Part shown: positions 25,091 through 33,495 of the stretch, in pieces
How the letters are laid out: each line of letters opens with the position of its first letter
Numbering within the stretch: the first letter of the stretch is position 1
NCBI RefSeq assembly: GCF_027925385.1
Contig: NZ_AP027142.1
Coordinates: 1,966,001 to 2,030,000 of the forward strand
From: Methylocystis iwaonis
Lineage (GTDB): Bacteria; Pseudomonadota; Alphaproteobacteria; Rhizobiales; Beijerinckiaceae
Length of the DNA stretch: 64,000 bases
Direction of reading: 5' to 3'
Made by a program: the position numbers and the translations under genes
The notes under the pieces: generated by a model
Told to the model about the DNA's origin: nothing
What the model saw: only the letters and a program-made list of their open reading frames with translations
Database searches by the model: none

Positions 25091-25158
25091 CGTTCGCGCG
25101 CACTTCCCCGCCGCCTTGAGGCGCTTCTTTCTTTGCCTATGATTTCGTTGGGGTCTTT

Positions 25159-25234
25159 TGGTGGAGCTGGGGGGATTCGAACCCCCGACCTCTGCAGTGC
25201 GATTGCAGCGCTCTCCCATCTGAGCTACAGCCCC
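25159..25234 (-). tRNA. tRNA-Ala (anticodon CGC)
   Basis: On the minus strand the sequence folds as a full cloverleaf: acceptor GGGGCTG paired with CAGCTCC, D-arm GCTC/GAGC, anticodon stem CTGCA/TGCAG with loop ATCGCAC (anticodon CGC, reading GCG), T-arm GGGGG-TTCGAAT-CCCCC, discriminator A. The 3' CCA is encoded. The G/C-heavy codon use of the genome fits a dedicated GCG reader. Confidence 0.97.
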
Positions 25235-25394
25235 GCTCCGAGGCGGGTGGATAAAGGTCGCGCCTTTCTCTGTCAATCGCCGATCGACGCCGAACGTCAT
25301 TTTTCGCACATAAGCTTGCGGCGTCGCAAAAGGTTGCCGCGCGGGGGCGGGGAGGCTAGGAAGGCGCCGAGCCCATCATTTGCGGGACGAAGGC

Positions 25395-25682
25395 ATGTCT
25401 TACGCGGTTGCGAATCTGCTTCTCACCATCATCGACCTCTATTGGTGGGTGTTGATCATCTCTGTCATCCTGTCCTGGCTCGCCGCCTTCGACGTGATTA
25501 ATATGCGCTCCCAGGCCGCGCAGACGATCTGGCGCGCGATCGACGCCCTCACCGAGCCGGCGTTGCGGCCGATCCGCTCCATCGTGCCGGCGTTCGGCGG
25601 CCTCGACATTTCGCCGCTGATTCTGCTGCTCGCCCTGCAGTTCCTGCGCGACATTATTTCCCGCACCCTGGTCTATGGCTGA
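25395..25682 (+). CDS. YggT family membrane protein
   Basis: The 95-residue integral protein has two membrane segments; LYWWVLIISVILSWL and the stretch TEPALRPIRSIVPAFGGLDISP are the YggT hallmarks. The family is linked to membrane or envelope homeostasis and often lies next to yggU, as here, where the last eight bases overlap the next gene. The ATG at 25395 begins the first conserved helix. Confidence 0.9.
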   Translation: MSYAVANLLLTIIDLYWWVLIISVILSWLAAFDVINMRSQAAQTIWRAIDALTEPALRPIRSIVPAFGGLDISPLILLLALQFLRDIISRTLVYG

Positions 25683-25998
25683 GCCGCCCTGGACGGTTGA
25701 GCCCGACGGCGTCACGCTCTGGCTGCGATTGACGCCCAAGGGCGGGCGCGACGCCATAGACGGGATCGAGACGCTCTCGGACGGCAAAAGCGTTCTCAAG
25801 GCGCGGGTGCGCTCAGCGCCCGAGGACGGACGCGCCAACGCCGCCCTGATCGAGCTGATCGCCAAGGCGCTGTCGGCGCCCAAAAAAGCGGTGACGATTC
25901 GCTCCGGCGAAACGAGCCGCGTGAAGAAGCTTTTTGTCGCGGGCGACCCCGCGCGCTACCTCGATGCGCTGGCAAAGCTGGCGCCAACAAACGGCTAG
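25675..25998 (+). CDS. DUF167/YggU family protein
   Basis: The 107-residue protein carries the DUF167 signatures LRLTPKGGRDAIDG, KARVRSAPEDGRANAALIELIAKAL and VTIRSGETSRVKKL. The fold is a small alpha/beta domain of unknown function. It overlaps yggT by eight bases, so the two are translationally coupled. The mch gene follows after four bases. Confidence 0.92.
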   Translation: MAEPPWTVEPDGVTLWLRLTPKGGRDAIDGIETLSDGKSVLKARVRSAPEDGRANAALIELIAKALSAPKKAVTIRSGETSRVKKLFVAGDPARYLDALAKLAPTNG

Positions 25999-26002
25999 GG
26001 AA

Positions 26003-27061
26003 ATGAGCAAGTCGAAAATCAACGTCGGCAATTTCTTCGAGGACTTCAAGATCGGCCAGGTGCTGCGCCACGCCGCGCCGCGCACTGTCACAGTCGGCGA
26101 GGTCGCGCTTTATACGGCGCTCTATCTGCCGCGTTTCGCCGTGCAGTCGTCCAAGGCTTTCGCCCAGGCGATCGGCTATCAAGAAGCGCCGATCGACGAC
26201 ATGCTGGTCTTCCATCTGGTGCTCGGCAAGACGGTGCCCGACGTTTCGCTCAACGCGCTCGCCAATCTCGGCTACGCCGATTTCAAATTCCTCGCGCCGG
26301 TCTATCCGGGCGACACGCTCGACGCGACCTCCAAGGTCATTGGCCTCAAGGAGAATTCCAACAAGGAGACCGGCGTCGTCTATGTGCGCACGACAGGCAA
26401 GAATCAGCGTGGCGAAACGGTGCTCTCCTACGCCCGCTGGGTGATGGTGAAGAAGCGCGACAAGGATGCGCCCGTTGGCCCGACCGTCGTGCCGGACCTC
26501 CCCAAGGCCGTAACGCCGTCCGAGCTCGGCAAGGCCGTCCCGTCGCTCAATGTCGCGGCTTATGACAAGGCGCTCGCCGGCTCGCCCTTCTTCTGGGGCG
26601 ACTATGAGGTGGGCGAGAAGATCGACCATATCGACGGCATGACCGTCGAGGAGGCCGAGCATATGCTTGCGACGCGCCTCTACCAGAACAACTCCAAGGT
26701 GCACTTCAACCAATATTACGAATCGCAGGGCCGCTTCGGGAAACGCATCATCTATGGCGGCCATGTGATCTCCATGGCGCGCGCGCTGTCCTTCAACGGG
26801 CTGGAGAATGTCTTCCATGTCTCGGCGGTGAACGGCGGCAAGCATGTCAATCCGCTCTTCGCCGGCGGCACCATCTTCGCCTGGAGCGAGGTGCTGGATA
26901 AGGCGGAGATCCCCGGCCGCACCGACATTGGCGCGCTGCGCCTGCGCCTCGTCGCGTCCAAGGACAAGCCCTGCGCCGAGTTCCCGCTGAACGGCTCCGA
27001 CGGCAAGCCGGACCCGGCGGTGCTGCTCGACCTCGATTATTGGGCCGTGCTGCCGCGGTAA
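26003..27061 (+). CDS. mch: Mesaconyl-CoA hydratase (MaoC-like)
   Basis: Mch hydrates mesaconyl-CoA to beta-methylmalyl-CoA in the ethylmalonyl-CoA pathway, which regenerates glyoxylate from acetyl-CoA in organisms without isocitrate lyase. The 352-residue double hot-dog protein matches the family closely from memory: GNFFEDFKIGQVLRHAAPRT, SLNALANLGYADFKFLAPVY, GLKENSNKETGVVYVRTTGK, and HFNQYYESQGRFGKRIIYGGH with the hydratase His. The start at 26003 has GGG before it. The other pathway genes are not in the window. Confidence 0.92.
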   Translation: MSKSKINVGNFFEDFKIGQVLRHAAPRTVTVGEVALYTALYLPRFAVQSSKAFAQAIGYQEAPIDDMLVFHLVLGKTVPDVSLNALANLGYADFKFLAPVYPGDTLDATSKVIGLKENSNKETGVVYVRTTGKNQRGETVLSYARWVMVKKRDKDAPVGPTVVPDLPKAVTPSELGKAVPSLNVAAYDKALAGSPFFWGDYEVGEKIDHIDGMTVEEAEHMLATRLYQNNSKVHFNQYYESQGRFGKRIIYGGHVISMARALSFNGLENVFHVSAVNGGKHVNPLFAGGTIFAWSEVLDKAEIPGRTDIGALRLRLVASKDKPCAEFPLNGSDGKPDPAVLLDLDYWAVLPR

Positions 27062-27078
27062 GCGGTTACACGCCAGAC

Positions 27079-27160
27079 CGTCATTGCGAGAAGCGAAGCG
27101 ACGAAGCAATCCAGAACCTCGGTAGCTGCCCTGGATTGCTTCGCTGCGCTCGCAATGACG
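27079..27160. repeat. Palindromic repeat, family A copy 5
   Basis: CGTCATTGCGAGAAGCGAAG to CTGGATTGCTTCGCTGCGCT and CGCAATGACG, 18 bases past the mch stop codon. Confidence 0.9.
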
Positions 27161-27342
27161 AGTTGCAAGATCGCTTCGTCTCCCGCTCCCCGCCAAGCTA
27201 GGAACAACGCCCGAGCCCGTCTGTTGTAGGGGCACGTGACACTAGTCTCACGTGCCTAGAGCCTCGAAGAGCGTGAAGTCATGAAACGGGCGCGCGACAT
27301 CGCACGCTCGCGGCTCGCGCTTGCGACGACGGAGTAACAGAC

Positions 27343-27843
27343 ATGTTGAAAGCGATTATGTTCGCGGCTGCGCTGGCGACGGCGGGGGCCGGCGCCGTCT
27401 ATGCACAGGCGACGGGCGGCACGACCGGCGGAACCTCCGGCACGACCATGGGGCCGGGCGCCGGATCGAGCACGCGCGGACCGAATGCGACCATGGGGAC
27501 GACAGGCGCCCCGGCGCAATTGATGACGACGTTGCCGCAGCACGCCTCGGCGGTCTCCAATTGGTACGATCAGAACGTCTACGACCAGCAGGATAACAAG
27601 CTCGGCGAGATCAAGGACATGCTCCTCGATCGCGAGGGCAAGGTGCAGGCGGTGATCGTGTCGGTCGGCGGCTTCCTCGGCATGGGCGAGAAGGACGTCG
27701 CCGTTTCGTTCGACGCCGTGACGCCGACGCAGCGCGAGAATAAGTTCTGGCTCGCGATGAACGTCAACAAGGATCAGCTCCGCTCGGCCCCGGGCTTCCG
27801 CTACGATCGGTCGAAACAGACGTGGACGGTCGCGGAACGCTGA
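27343..27843 (+). CDS. Secreted PRC-barrel domain protein
   Basis: The 166-residue product has a signal peptide (MLKAIMFAAALATAGAGAVYAQ), a Gly/Thr-rich linker (about 23-60), and a PRC-barrel core beginning NVYDQQDNKLGEIKDMLLDREGKVQAVIVSVGGFLGMGEKDVAV. Such periplasmic PRC proteins are common in Hyphomicrobiales and may bind other envelope components; the exact role is unknown. A good terminator follows. Confidence 0.85.
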   Translation: MLKAIMFAAALATAGAGAVYAQATGGTTGGTSGTTMGPGAGSSTRGPNATMGTTGAPAQLMTTLPQHASAVSNWYDQNVYDQQDNKLGEIKDMLLDREGKVQAVIVSVGGFLGMGEKDVAVSFDAVTPTQRENKFWLAMNVNKDQLRSAPGFRYDRSKQTWTVAER

Positions 27844-27871
27844 CTGCGACAGACGCTGCGCTGTGACATTG

Positions 27872-27898
27872 GGCCTCGCTCTTTGGCGGGGCCTTTTT
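27872..27898 (+). terminator. Rho-independent terminator of the PRC-barrel gene
   Basis: GGCCTCGC pairs with GCGGGGCC around a TCTTTG loop and is followed by five T. It also marks the 3' end of the convergent acetyltransferase gene. Confidence 0.85.
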
Positions 27899-28403
27899 AC
27901 TGATCCGCTTCGATCAGGCGGCGAGCAGTCGTAAGCGGTAGAAACAGGCTGTCAGGTTTGTTGGCGAAGGGCTTGAAGAGATATTTTCGGTAGAATGCAG
28001 CCGCCGCATCATCAATGGCGTCGACGATAATCGCATGCGCGCCAATGGGTGACGCGCAAATTCTCGCGAAGGCGTCGAAGAGGAGCAAGCCGCCTACGCC
28101 CTCTCCAGTGTAGGCTTTATCTCGCGCAAGCCAGCCGATCAGCACAGCGGGGACGGTCGGATAGCGGGGGAGCTTGCCGGCGAGGTCGGGCGGAACCTCG
28201 AGCAGCGGGACGCCGCTTGATGAAAGGGTATAAAATCCTGCGATCTTCTCATCGGACTTTTCGACGAGAACGTAGCAGGCCGCATAGTTGCGCCTTACGT
28301 CCTGTCCGAGGCCGTTTGCGAAATACCGGTCAATCCTGGCGTTGCCGCTCGAGAAGCCTCTGCGATCTCGGGCGCCGAGCGCCGTCGAATAGAAGCGGGT
28401 CAC
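27897..28403 (-). CDS. GNAT toxin of a type II toxin-antitoxin pair
   Basis: The 168-residue protein is a GNAT acetyltransferase of the TacT/AtaT-like toxin group, which blocks translation by acetylating charged tRNA. The acetyl-CoA loop is DKAYTGEGVGGLLLFDAF, with AFYRKYLFKPF near the C-terminus (a conserved Tyr) and an N-terminal SGNARIDRYF segment. The gene overlaps the DUF1778 antitoxin by the four bases ATGA, the standard coupling. The target tRNA cannot be read from sequence. Confidence 0.9.
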   Translation of the reverse strand: MTRFYSTALGARDRRGFSSGNARIDRYFANGLGQDVRRNYAACYVLVEKSDEKIAGFYTLSSSGVPLLEVPPDLAGKLPRYPTVPAVLIGWLARDKAYTGEGVGGLLLFDAFARICASPIGAHAIIVDAIDDAAAAFYRKYLFKPFANKPDSLFLPLTTARRLIEADQ

Positions 28404-28678
28404 CGCATTTCGACATTTTTGGCATGCGCCCGCTTGGCCTTTTCCAAGGCTGCGTTCGGCTCCGGCGGGTTTATTAAGGCGTGCGCGAAGGCGAGTTGGT
28501 CCTGCGCGGAAAGCCGAATAATTTCCTCTTCCTCAATTGCCTTACGCGCGGCCTCATGCGCGGCCGATACGACGAAATCGGTTAGCGTCCGGCCTCGCAG
28601 CTCCGCGGCGCGCTTCAATGTCGCGTAGACGCTTGCCGGGAGGCGGGCTTCAAGGCGGGCGGTGTCGTTCTTGGGCAT
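28400..28678 (-). CDS. DUF1778 (ribbon-helix-helix) antitoxin
   Basis: The 92-residue protein shows the DUF1778 antitoxin front end TARLEARLPASVYATLKRAAELRGRTLTDFVVSAAHEAA and a C-terminal toxin-neutralising helix (ALEKAKRAHAKNVEMR). It binds the toxin and autorepresses the operon. The ATG at 28678 lies immediately after a 31-base palindrome and has no ribosome site, suggesting a leaderless mRNA. Confidence 0.9.
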   Translation of the reverse strand: MPKNDTARLEARLPASVYATLKRAAELRGRTLTDFVVSAAHEAARKAIEEEEIIRLSAQDQLAFAHALINPPEPNAALEKAKRAHAKNVEMR

Positions 28679-28682
28679 GGGA

Positions 28683-28713
28683 TGAAGAATACGGCAGACT
28701 GCCGTATTCTTCA
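28683..28713 (-). promoter_or_regulatory. TA operon promoter buried in a 31-base perfect palindrome
   Basis: Two 15-base perfect arms with one central base fill the gap between dnaB and the antitoxin. On the minus strand a TTGAAG (-35) and TATTCT (-10) are separated by exactly 17 bases and lie almost wholly inside the palindrome. The expected start of transcription falls at the antitoxin ATG. Antitoxin binding would occlude the whole core promoter. Confidence 0.8.
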
Positions 28714-28721
28714 AGGCTAAT

Positions 28722-30227
<1,506 letters not shown>

Positions 30228-30450
30228 AGAGGCTCGTTTATTGCGAATGAAATTCCGGAGCTTTCAAACACGCGACGCGGAAGCCGGCCGGTTCGAGTGT
30301 GACCTTCGCATGAACGAGGCAAGGGCGCCAGACGTGACTCTTAAGCGATGGTTTAGCGGCGCCAGTTGCGAGTCTTTTCCACAGAGGAGAAAAGAATCAC
30401 GCTGTGGGGAAGCTGTAGGGCTTGCAGCCCGCGCGAATCGCTTCGCGATC

Positions 30451-30530
30451 ATCATTGCGAGGAGCGCAGCGACGCGGCAATCCAGGGCGGCGATGGGGCT
30501 CTGGATTGCTTCGCTGCGCTCGCAATGACG
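30451..30530. repeat. Palindromic repeat, family A copy 6
   Basis: Starts ATCATTGCGAGGAGCGCAG and ends CTGGATTGCTTCGCTGCGCT and CGCAATGACG. The 377-base gap between dnaB and rplI holds only this and the rplI terminator. Confidence 0.9.
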
Positions 30531-30546
30531 GGTTCGGCGGACAAGG

Positions 30547-30578
30547 AAAAAAGCCCGGCGATCTTGCGAGCGCCGGGC
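30547..30578 (-). terminator. Rho-independent terminator of rplI
   Basis: On the minus strand GCCCGGCG pairs with CGCCGGGC around a 10-base loop and is followed by six U. It suggests dnaB has its own promoter. Confidence 0.85.
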
Positions 30579-30604
30579 CGAAAACCAAAAAGCGGAAGAG
30601 CTTC

Positions 30605-31168
30605 TTACAGCTCCACGTCGCCGGCTTCCGCCAGCGCCGCGCCGATCTCGAGGCCGAGATCGTCCATGGAGGTCTCTTCGCGCGCCGTGGCCGATTCACC
30701 GCGCGCCTGGCGCTCGGCTTCTTCTTCCGAACGGGCGACGTTGAGCGTGATCTTGACGTCGACTTCCGGGTGCAGATGCACAGGCACGCTGTGCAGGCCC
30801 AGCGCCTTGATCGGATGGGTCAGCACGATCTGGTTGCGGTTGAGCGAGAAGCCGCCGGCCGTCGCGGCCTCGGCGACGTCGCGCGTGGCGACCGAGCCAT
30901 AGAGATGGCCGCTCTCGCCCGCCTGGCGGATGATCACGAAGGTCTGGCCGTCGAGCTTCTCGGCGACCGCCTCGGCTTCCTTCTTGGCCTCGAGATTGCG
31001 GGCCTCGATCTGAGCGCGCTGGGTCTCGAAATGGCCCTTATTGCCTTCCGTGGCGCGCAGCGCCTTGCCGCGCGCAAGGAGGAAATTGCGGGCGTAGCCG
31101 TCGCGCACGCGCACCGTGTCGCCCATCTGGCCGAGCTTGGCCACGCGTTCGAGCAGAATGACTTCCAT
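30605..31168 (-). CDS. rplI: 50S ribosomal protein L9
   Basis: The N-terminal RNA-binding domain [36 protein letters not shown] is diagnostic, followed by the long connecting helix and the C-terminal domain ([28 protein letters not shown]). The 187-residue length includes an acidic alphaproteobacterial tail. It lies downstream of the DUF2232 gene and is closed by a terminator. Confidence 0.97.
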   Translation of the reverse strand: MEVILLERVAKLGQMGDTVRVRDGYARNFLLARGKALRATEGNKGHFETQRAQIEARNLEAKKEAEAVAEKLDGQTFVIIRQAGESGHLYGSVATRDVAEAATAGGFSLNRNQIVLTHPIKALGLHSVPVHLHPEVDVKITLNVARSEEEAERQARGESATAREETSMDDLGLEIGAALAEAGDVEL

Positions 31169-31218
31169 TTTCTTCTTCTCCGAGAGTTGGCGCCTTTGTC
31201 AGGAAAATCCGGCTTCTG

Positions 31219-32205
31219 TCAATCGCTTTTCGCCGGATTTTCAGGCGCCGCGGCCGTCTTGCGGTCGCGATAGTTGAAGATTGTGTCGGCGCCGCCGAGC
31301 ACAGTGAGAGGCACGATCGGCCATCCGAGGAAGCCGAGCATGAAATAGAGAATCGCGAGGACCAATGCGCTGGACTTGGAGCCGCGCACGAAAATGTGAA
31401 CGACAGCAAGGCCCTGCAGCATCAGCAGCATGCCCATGGTGGCGGCCAGAACCAGGCCGATCGCTCCCGACGGGCCAGGGAAAAACGTCAGCGCGAGGCC
31501 GGTCAGGAAAAGCCCGCCCACGCTGCGGGGAAGGCGGAACTCCATGGCGATGTCGGGCCAGGGACGCGTCAGAAGCCCGGAGGCGCGGGCGATGGCCGCG
31601 CCGAGCCAGATGTTGGCGACATGCACAAAGAGCCCGTAACCCGCCAGAAAGGCCGGCACGGCGAGGGCGACCTGGCCTGAAAGCTCGGTCGGGTTCAAGG
31701 ATTCGGGAAGCTGCTGGTCGCGCCGCATATTGTCGAGCAATATGAAGGCGCGGGCGCGGATCGGGTTCAGAGCCTCGTCGAGCGAGCCATTGCTGACGGA
31801 GGCGACGACGAGCCACAGGATGACGGCGAAGGCGATCGCGCCCCCGGCGGCGAGACAGGCCCAGCTCGAAAAATTCGCCCGGATCAGATCGCGGCCGCCT
31901 CGCGGCGCGCCCGACGCCGCATAGGCGGCGAGCCAGGCCGGGCCGGCGACCAGCAAGCCATAGCCCATGCCCACGATAGGGTGGGGGTAGATCGAGAGGA
32001 TCAGCGTCGCGAGGATCGCCGAGGTCGCGCCGTGGATGATTCCGAAGCCAAAGGCCACGATGAGGATCGGCAGCGGCGCGAGATGGGCGAAGATCAGCCC
32101 GCCGACGCCGCCGCGCGTGACGACGAGCGCGATCGTCGCGGCGGCGAGGCCAGCGAGGATCGAAACGCCGATATTCTGCAGCGAAAACACGCTCTTGTCT
32201 GGCAC
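31219..32205 (-). CDS. DUF2232 multi-pass membrane protein
   Basis: The 328-residue protein has about eight membrane segments, such as LAAATIALVVTRGGVGGLIFAH and GLVLAATMGMLLMLQGLAVVH. DUF2232 proteins sit between rpsR and rplI in many Hyphomicrobiales; here rpsF and rpsR are missing upstream and copC diverges instead. I choose the GTG at 32205 (GGAAG ten bases upstream); frames reaching further only add shadow-like sequence. The function of the family is unknown. Confidence 0.82.
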   Translation of the reverse strand: MPDKSVFSLQNIGVSILAGLAAATIALVVTRGGVGGLIFAHLAPLPILIVAFGFGIIHGATSAILATLILSIYPHPIVGMGYGLLVAGPAWLAAYAASGAPRGGRDLIRANFSSWACLAAGGAIAFAVILWLVVASVSNGSLDEALNPIRARAFILLDNMRRDQQLPESLNPTELSGQVALAVPAFLAGYGLFVHVANIWLGAAIARASGLLTRPWPDIAMEFRLPRSVGGLFLTGLALTFFPGPSGAIGLVLAATMGMLLMLQGLAVVHIFVRGSKSSALVLAILYFMLGFLGWPIVPLTVLGGADTIFNYRDRKTAAAPENPAKSD

Positions 32206-32455
32206 GGGCGTCAGCTTCCGGGTCGAAGTCCGCGGCCCGCCCGCGGGATACGGCGCGGTCAAGCCAAAAAGCGCCGATACGGCCTCTCGGCCGGCGACGC
32301 ATCGCGTGCTTTTAGTCCGGCGCGGGCGGAAGGGCAAGGGCGAGCGTCGCGGTCGCCTTTTAGAAAAATTCAAAACTGGAAGCGAACAACGGCTCAGCCC
32401 AGACGTTTGAATCACACGGGCCGCGATAGGTGGCGGCCTTGCAGGAGGAAGGCTC

Positions 32456-32857
32456 ATGATGCTGCCGCAGACGGTCGCCATTGCCGCGCTCGCCTTGGCT
32501 GCAACGCAGGTTTCAGCTCTGGCTCACGCTTATCTGATCGACTCGGTTCCGGCGAAGAGGCAGGAGGTGATGCATCCGTTGTCGCGGATCAAGCTGGCCT
32601 TCTCGGCAACGGCCGACGCGCATTTCTCGGTCGTGAAGCTCACCGACGACAAGGGCGCCGTGATCGCCGAGACGACGCAGCAAACAGCCTCGCGAGAAAT
32701 GACCCTTCCAGCGCCGGCGCTGAAGCCGGGGCCCTATCAAATTCGTTACCGGGTGCTATCGACCGACGGCGATATTGTGGAAGGAAAGGTAGATTTCGTG
32801 GTGCGCGCCGCGGCGGACCCGGCGCGGGATTTCCAGGATGAGCGGCCGCAAAGTTGA
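32456..32857 (+). CDS. copC: CopC-domain periplasmic protein, altered copper site
   Basis: The 133-residue product has a signal peptide ending SALA, leaving His as the first mature residue (HAYLIDSVP), which is the N-terminal copper(II) ligand of CopC. The CopC beta-barrel strands are recognisable through FSVVKLTDDKG and YRVLSTDGDIVEGKVDFVV. In typical CopC the last copper His lies in a DGH motif; here it reads DGD. The Cu(II) site may therefore be weak or changed. No copD lies downstream. Confidence 0.82.
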   Translation: MMLPQTVAIAALALAATQVSALAHAYLIDSVPAKRQEVMHPLSRIKLAFSATADAHFSVVKLTDDKGAVIAETTQQTASREMTLPAPALKPGPYQIRYRVLSTDGDIVEGKVDFVVRAAADPARDFQDERPQS

Positions 32858-32925
32858 GGCGGCCGGCCGGCTCCTCGCCGCGCGCCCTGTCCTATGATAG
32901 GTTACGCGCGAGGAGCCGTCGCTCA

Positions 32926-33492
32926 ATGCCGTCGACCATCACCAAAGCCGCCGAGGGATATTACCGCCGCGCCTTCACGGTCGACGAGATTGTCGCCATG
33001 CAGGACGCCGGCATCATTTCCGAAGATGAGAATTTTGAGCTGATCGAGGGGGAAATTGTCCCCATGGGGCCGAAGTATTCTGCGCATGAGCTGATCAAAT
33101 CCGAGCTCGGCATGGCGCTTTCCAAATCGTGTCCGGACACTTTGAGGATCGGCTTCGAAAGCTCCTTCTTCTTGTCTGCGAGCACTTTCGTCGAACCGGA
33201 CATCGCGGTCTATTCCAAGAGACTCCGGACCCAGGACGTTCGCGGCCCCGATATTCTGCTCGCCATCGAAGTCGCCGCCTCCAGCCTCGCCTATGATCTC
33301 AACTTGAAGGCCAAACTCTACGCGCGCCATGGCGTGCGCGAATATTGGGTCATCGACGCCAATGAGCGCGTGGCCTTCGTCCATCTTGGCCCGAGCGAAA
33401 CGGGCTGGGGCAGCGTGACTCGCAAGGCGCCGGAAGAGGTTCTCCGCAGCGCCGCCGTTCCGGATTTCAAATTCCGGCTCGTCGACGCCTGA
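32926..33492 (+). CDS. Uma2 family (DUF820) PD-(D/E)XK endonuclease-like protein
   Basis: The 188-residue protein has the Uma2 layout: FELIEGEIVPMGPKYSAHE at the front, then the nuclease core FVEPDIAVYSKR, DILLAIEVAASSLAYDLNLKAKLYARHGVREYWVID with Asp, Glu and Lys in the PD-(D/E)XK order. The in vivo role of these abundant small nucleases is not known. GAGGAG precedes the ATG at 32926. It is convergent with ybbP. Confidence 0.88.
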   Translation: MPSTITKAAEGYYRRAFTVDEIVAMQDAGIISEDENFELIEGEIVPMGPKYSAHELIKSELGMALSKSCPDTLRIGFESSFFLSASTFVEPDIAVYSKRLRTQDVRGPDILLAIEVAASSLAYDLNLKAKLYARHGVREYWVIDANERVAFVHLGPSETGWGSVTRKAPEEVLRSAAVPDFKFRLVDA

Positions 33493-33495
33493 GGC

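Noticed and set aside
25796..27235. 479-codon minus-strand open frame opposite mch
   Set aside because: Antisense shadow; also runs through a family A repeat.
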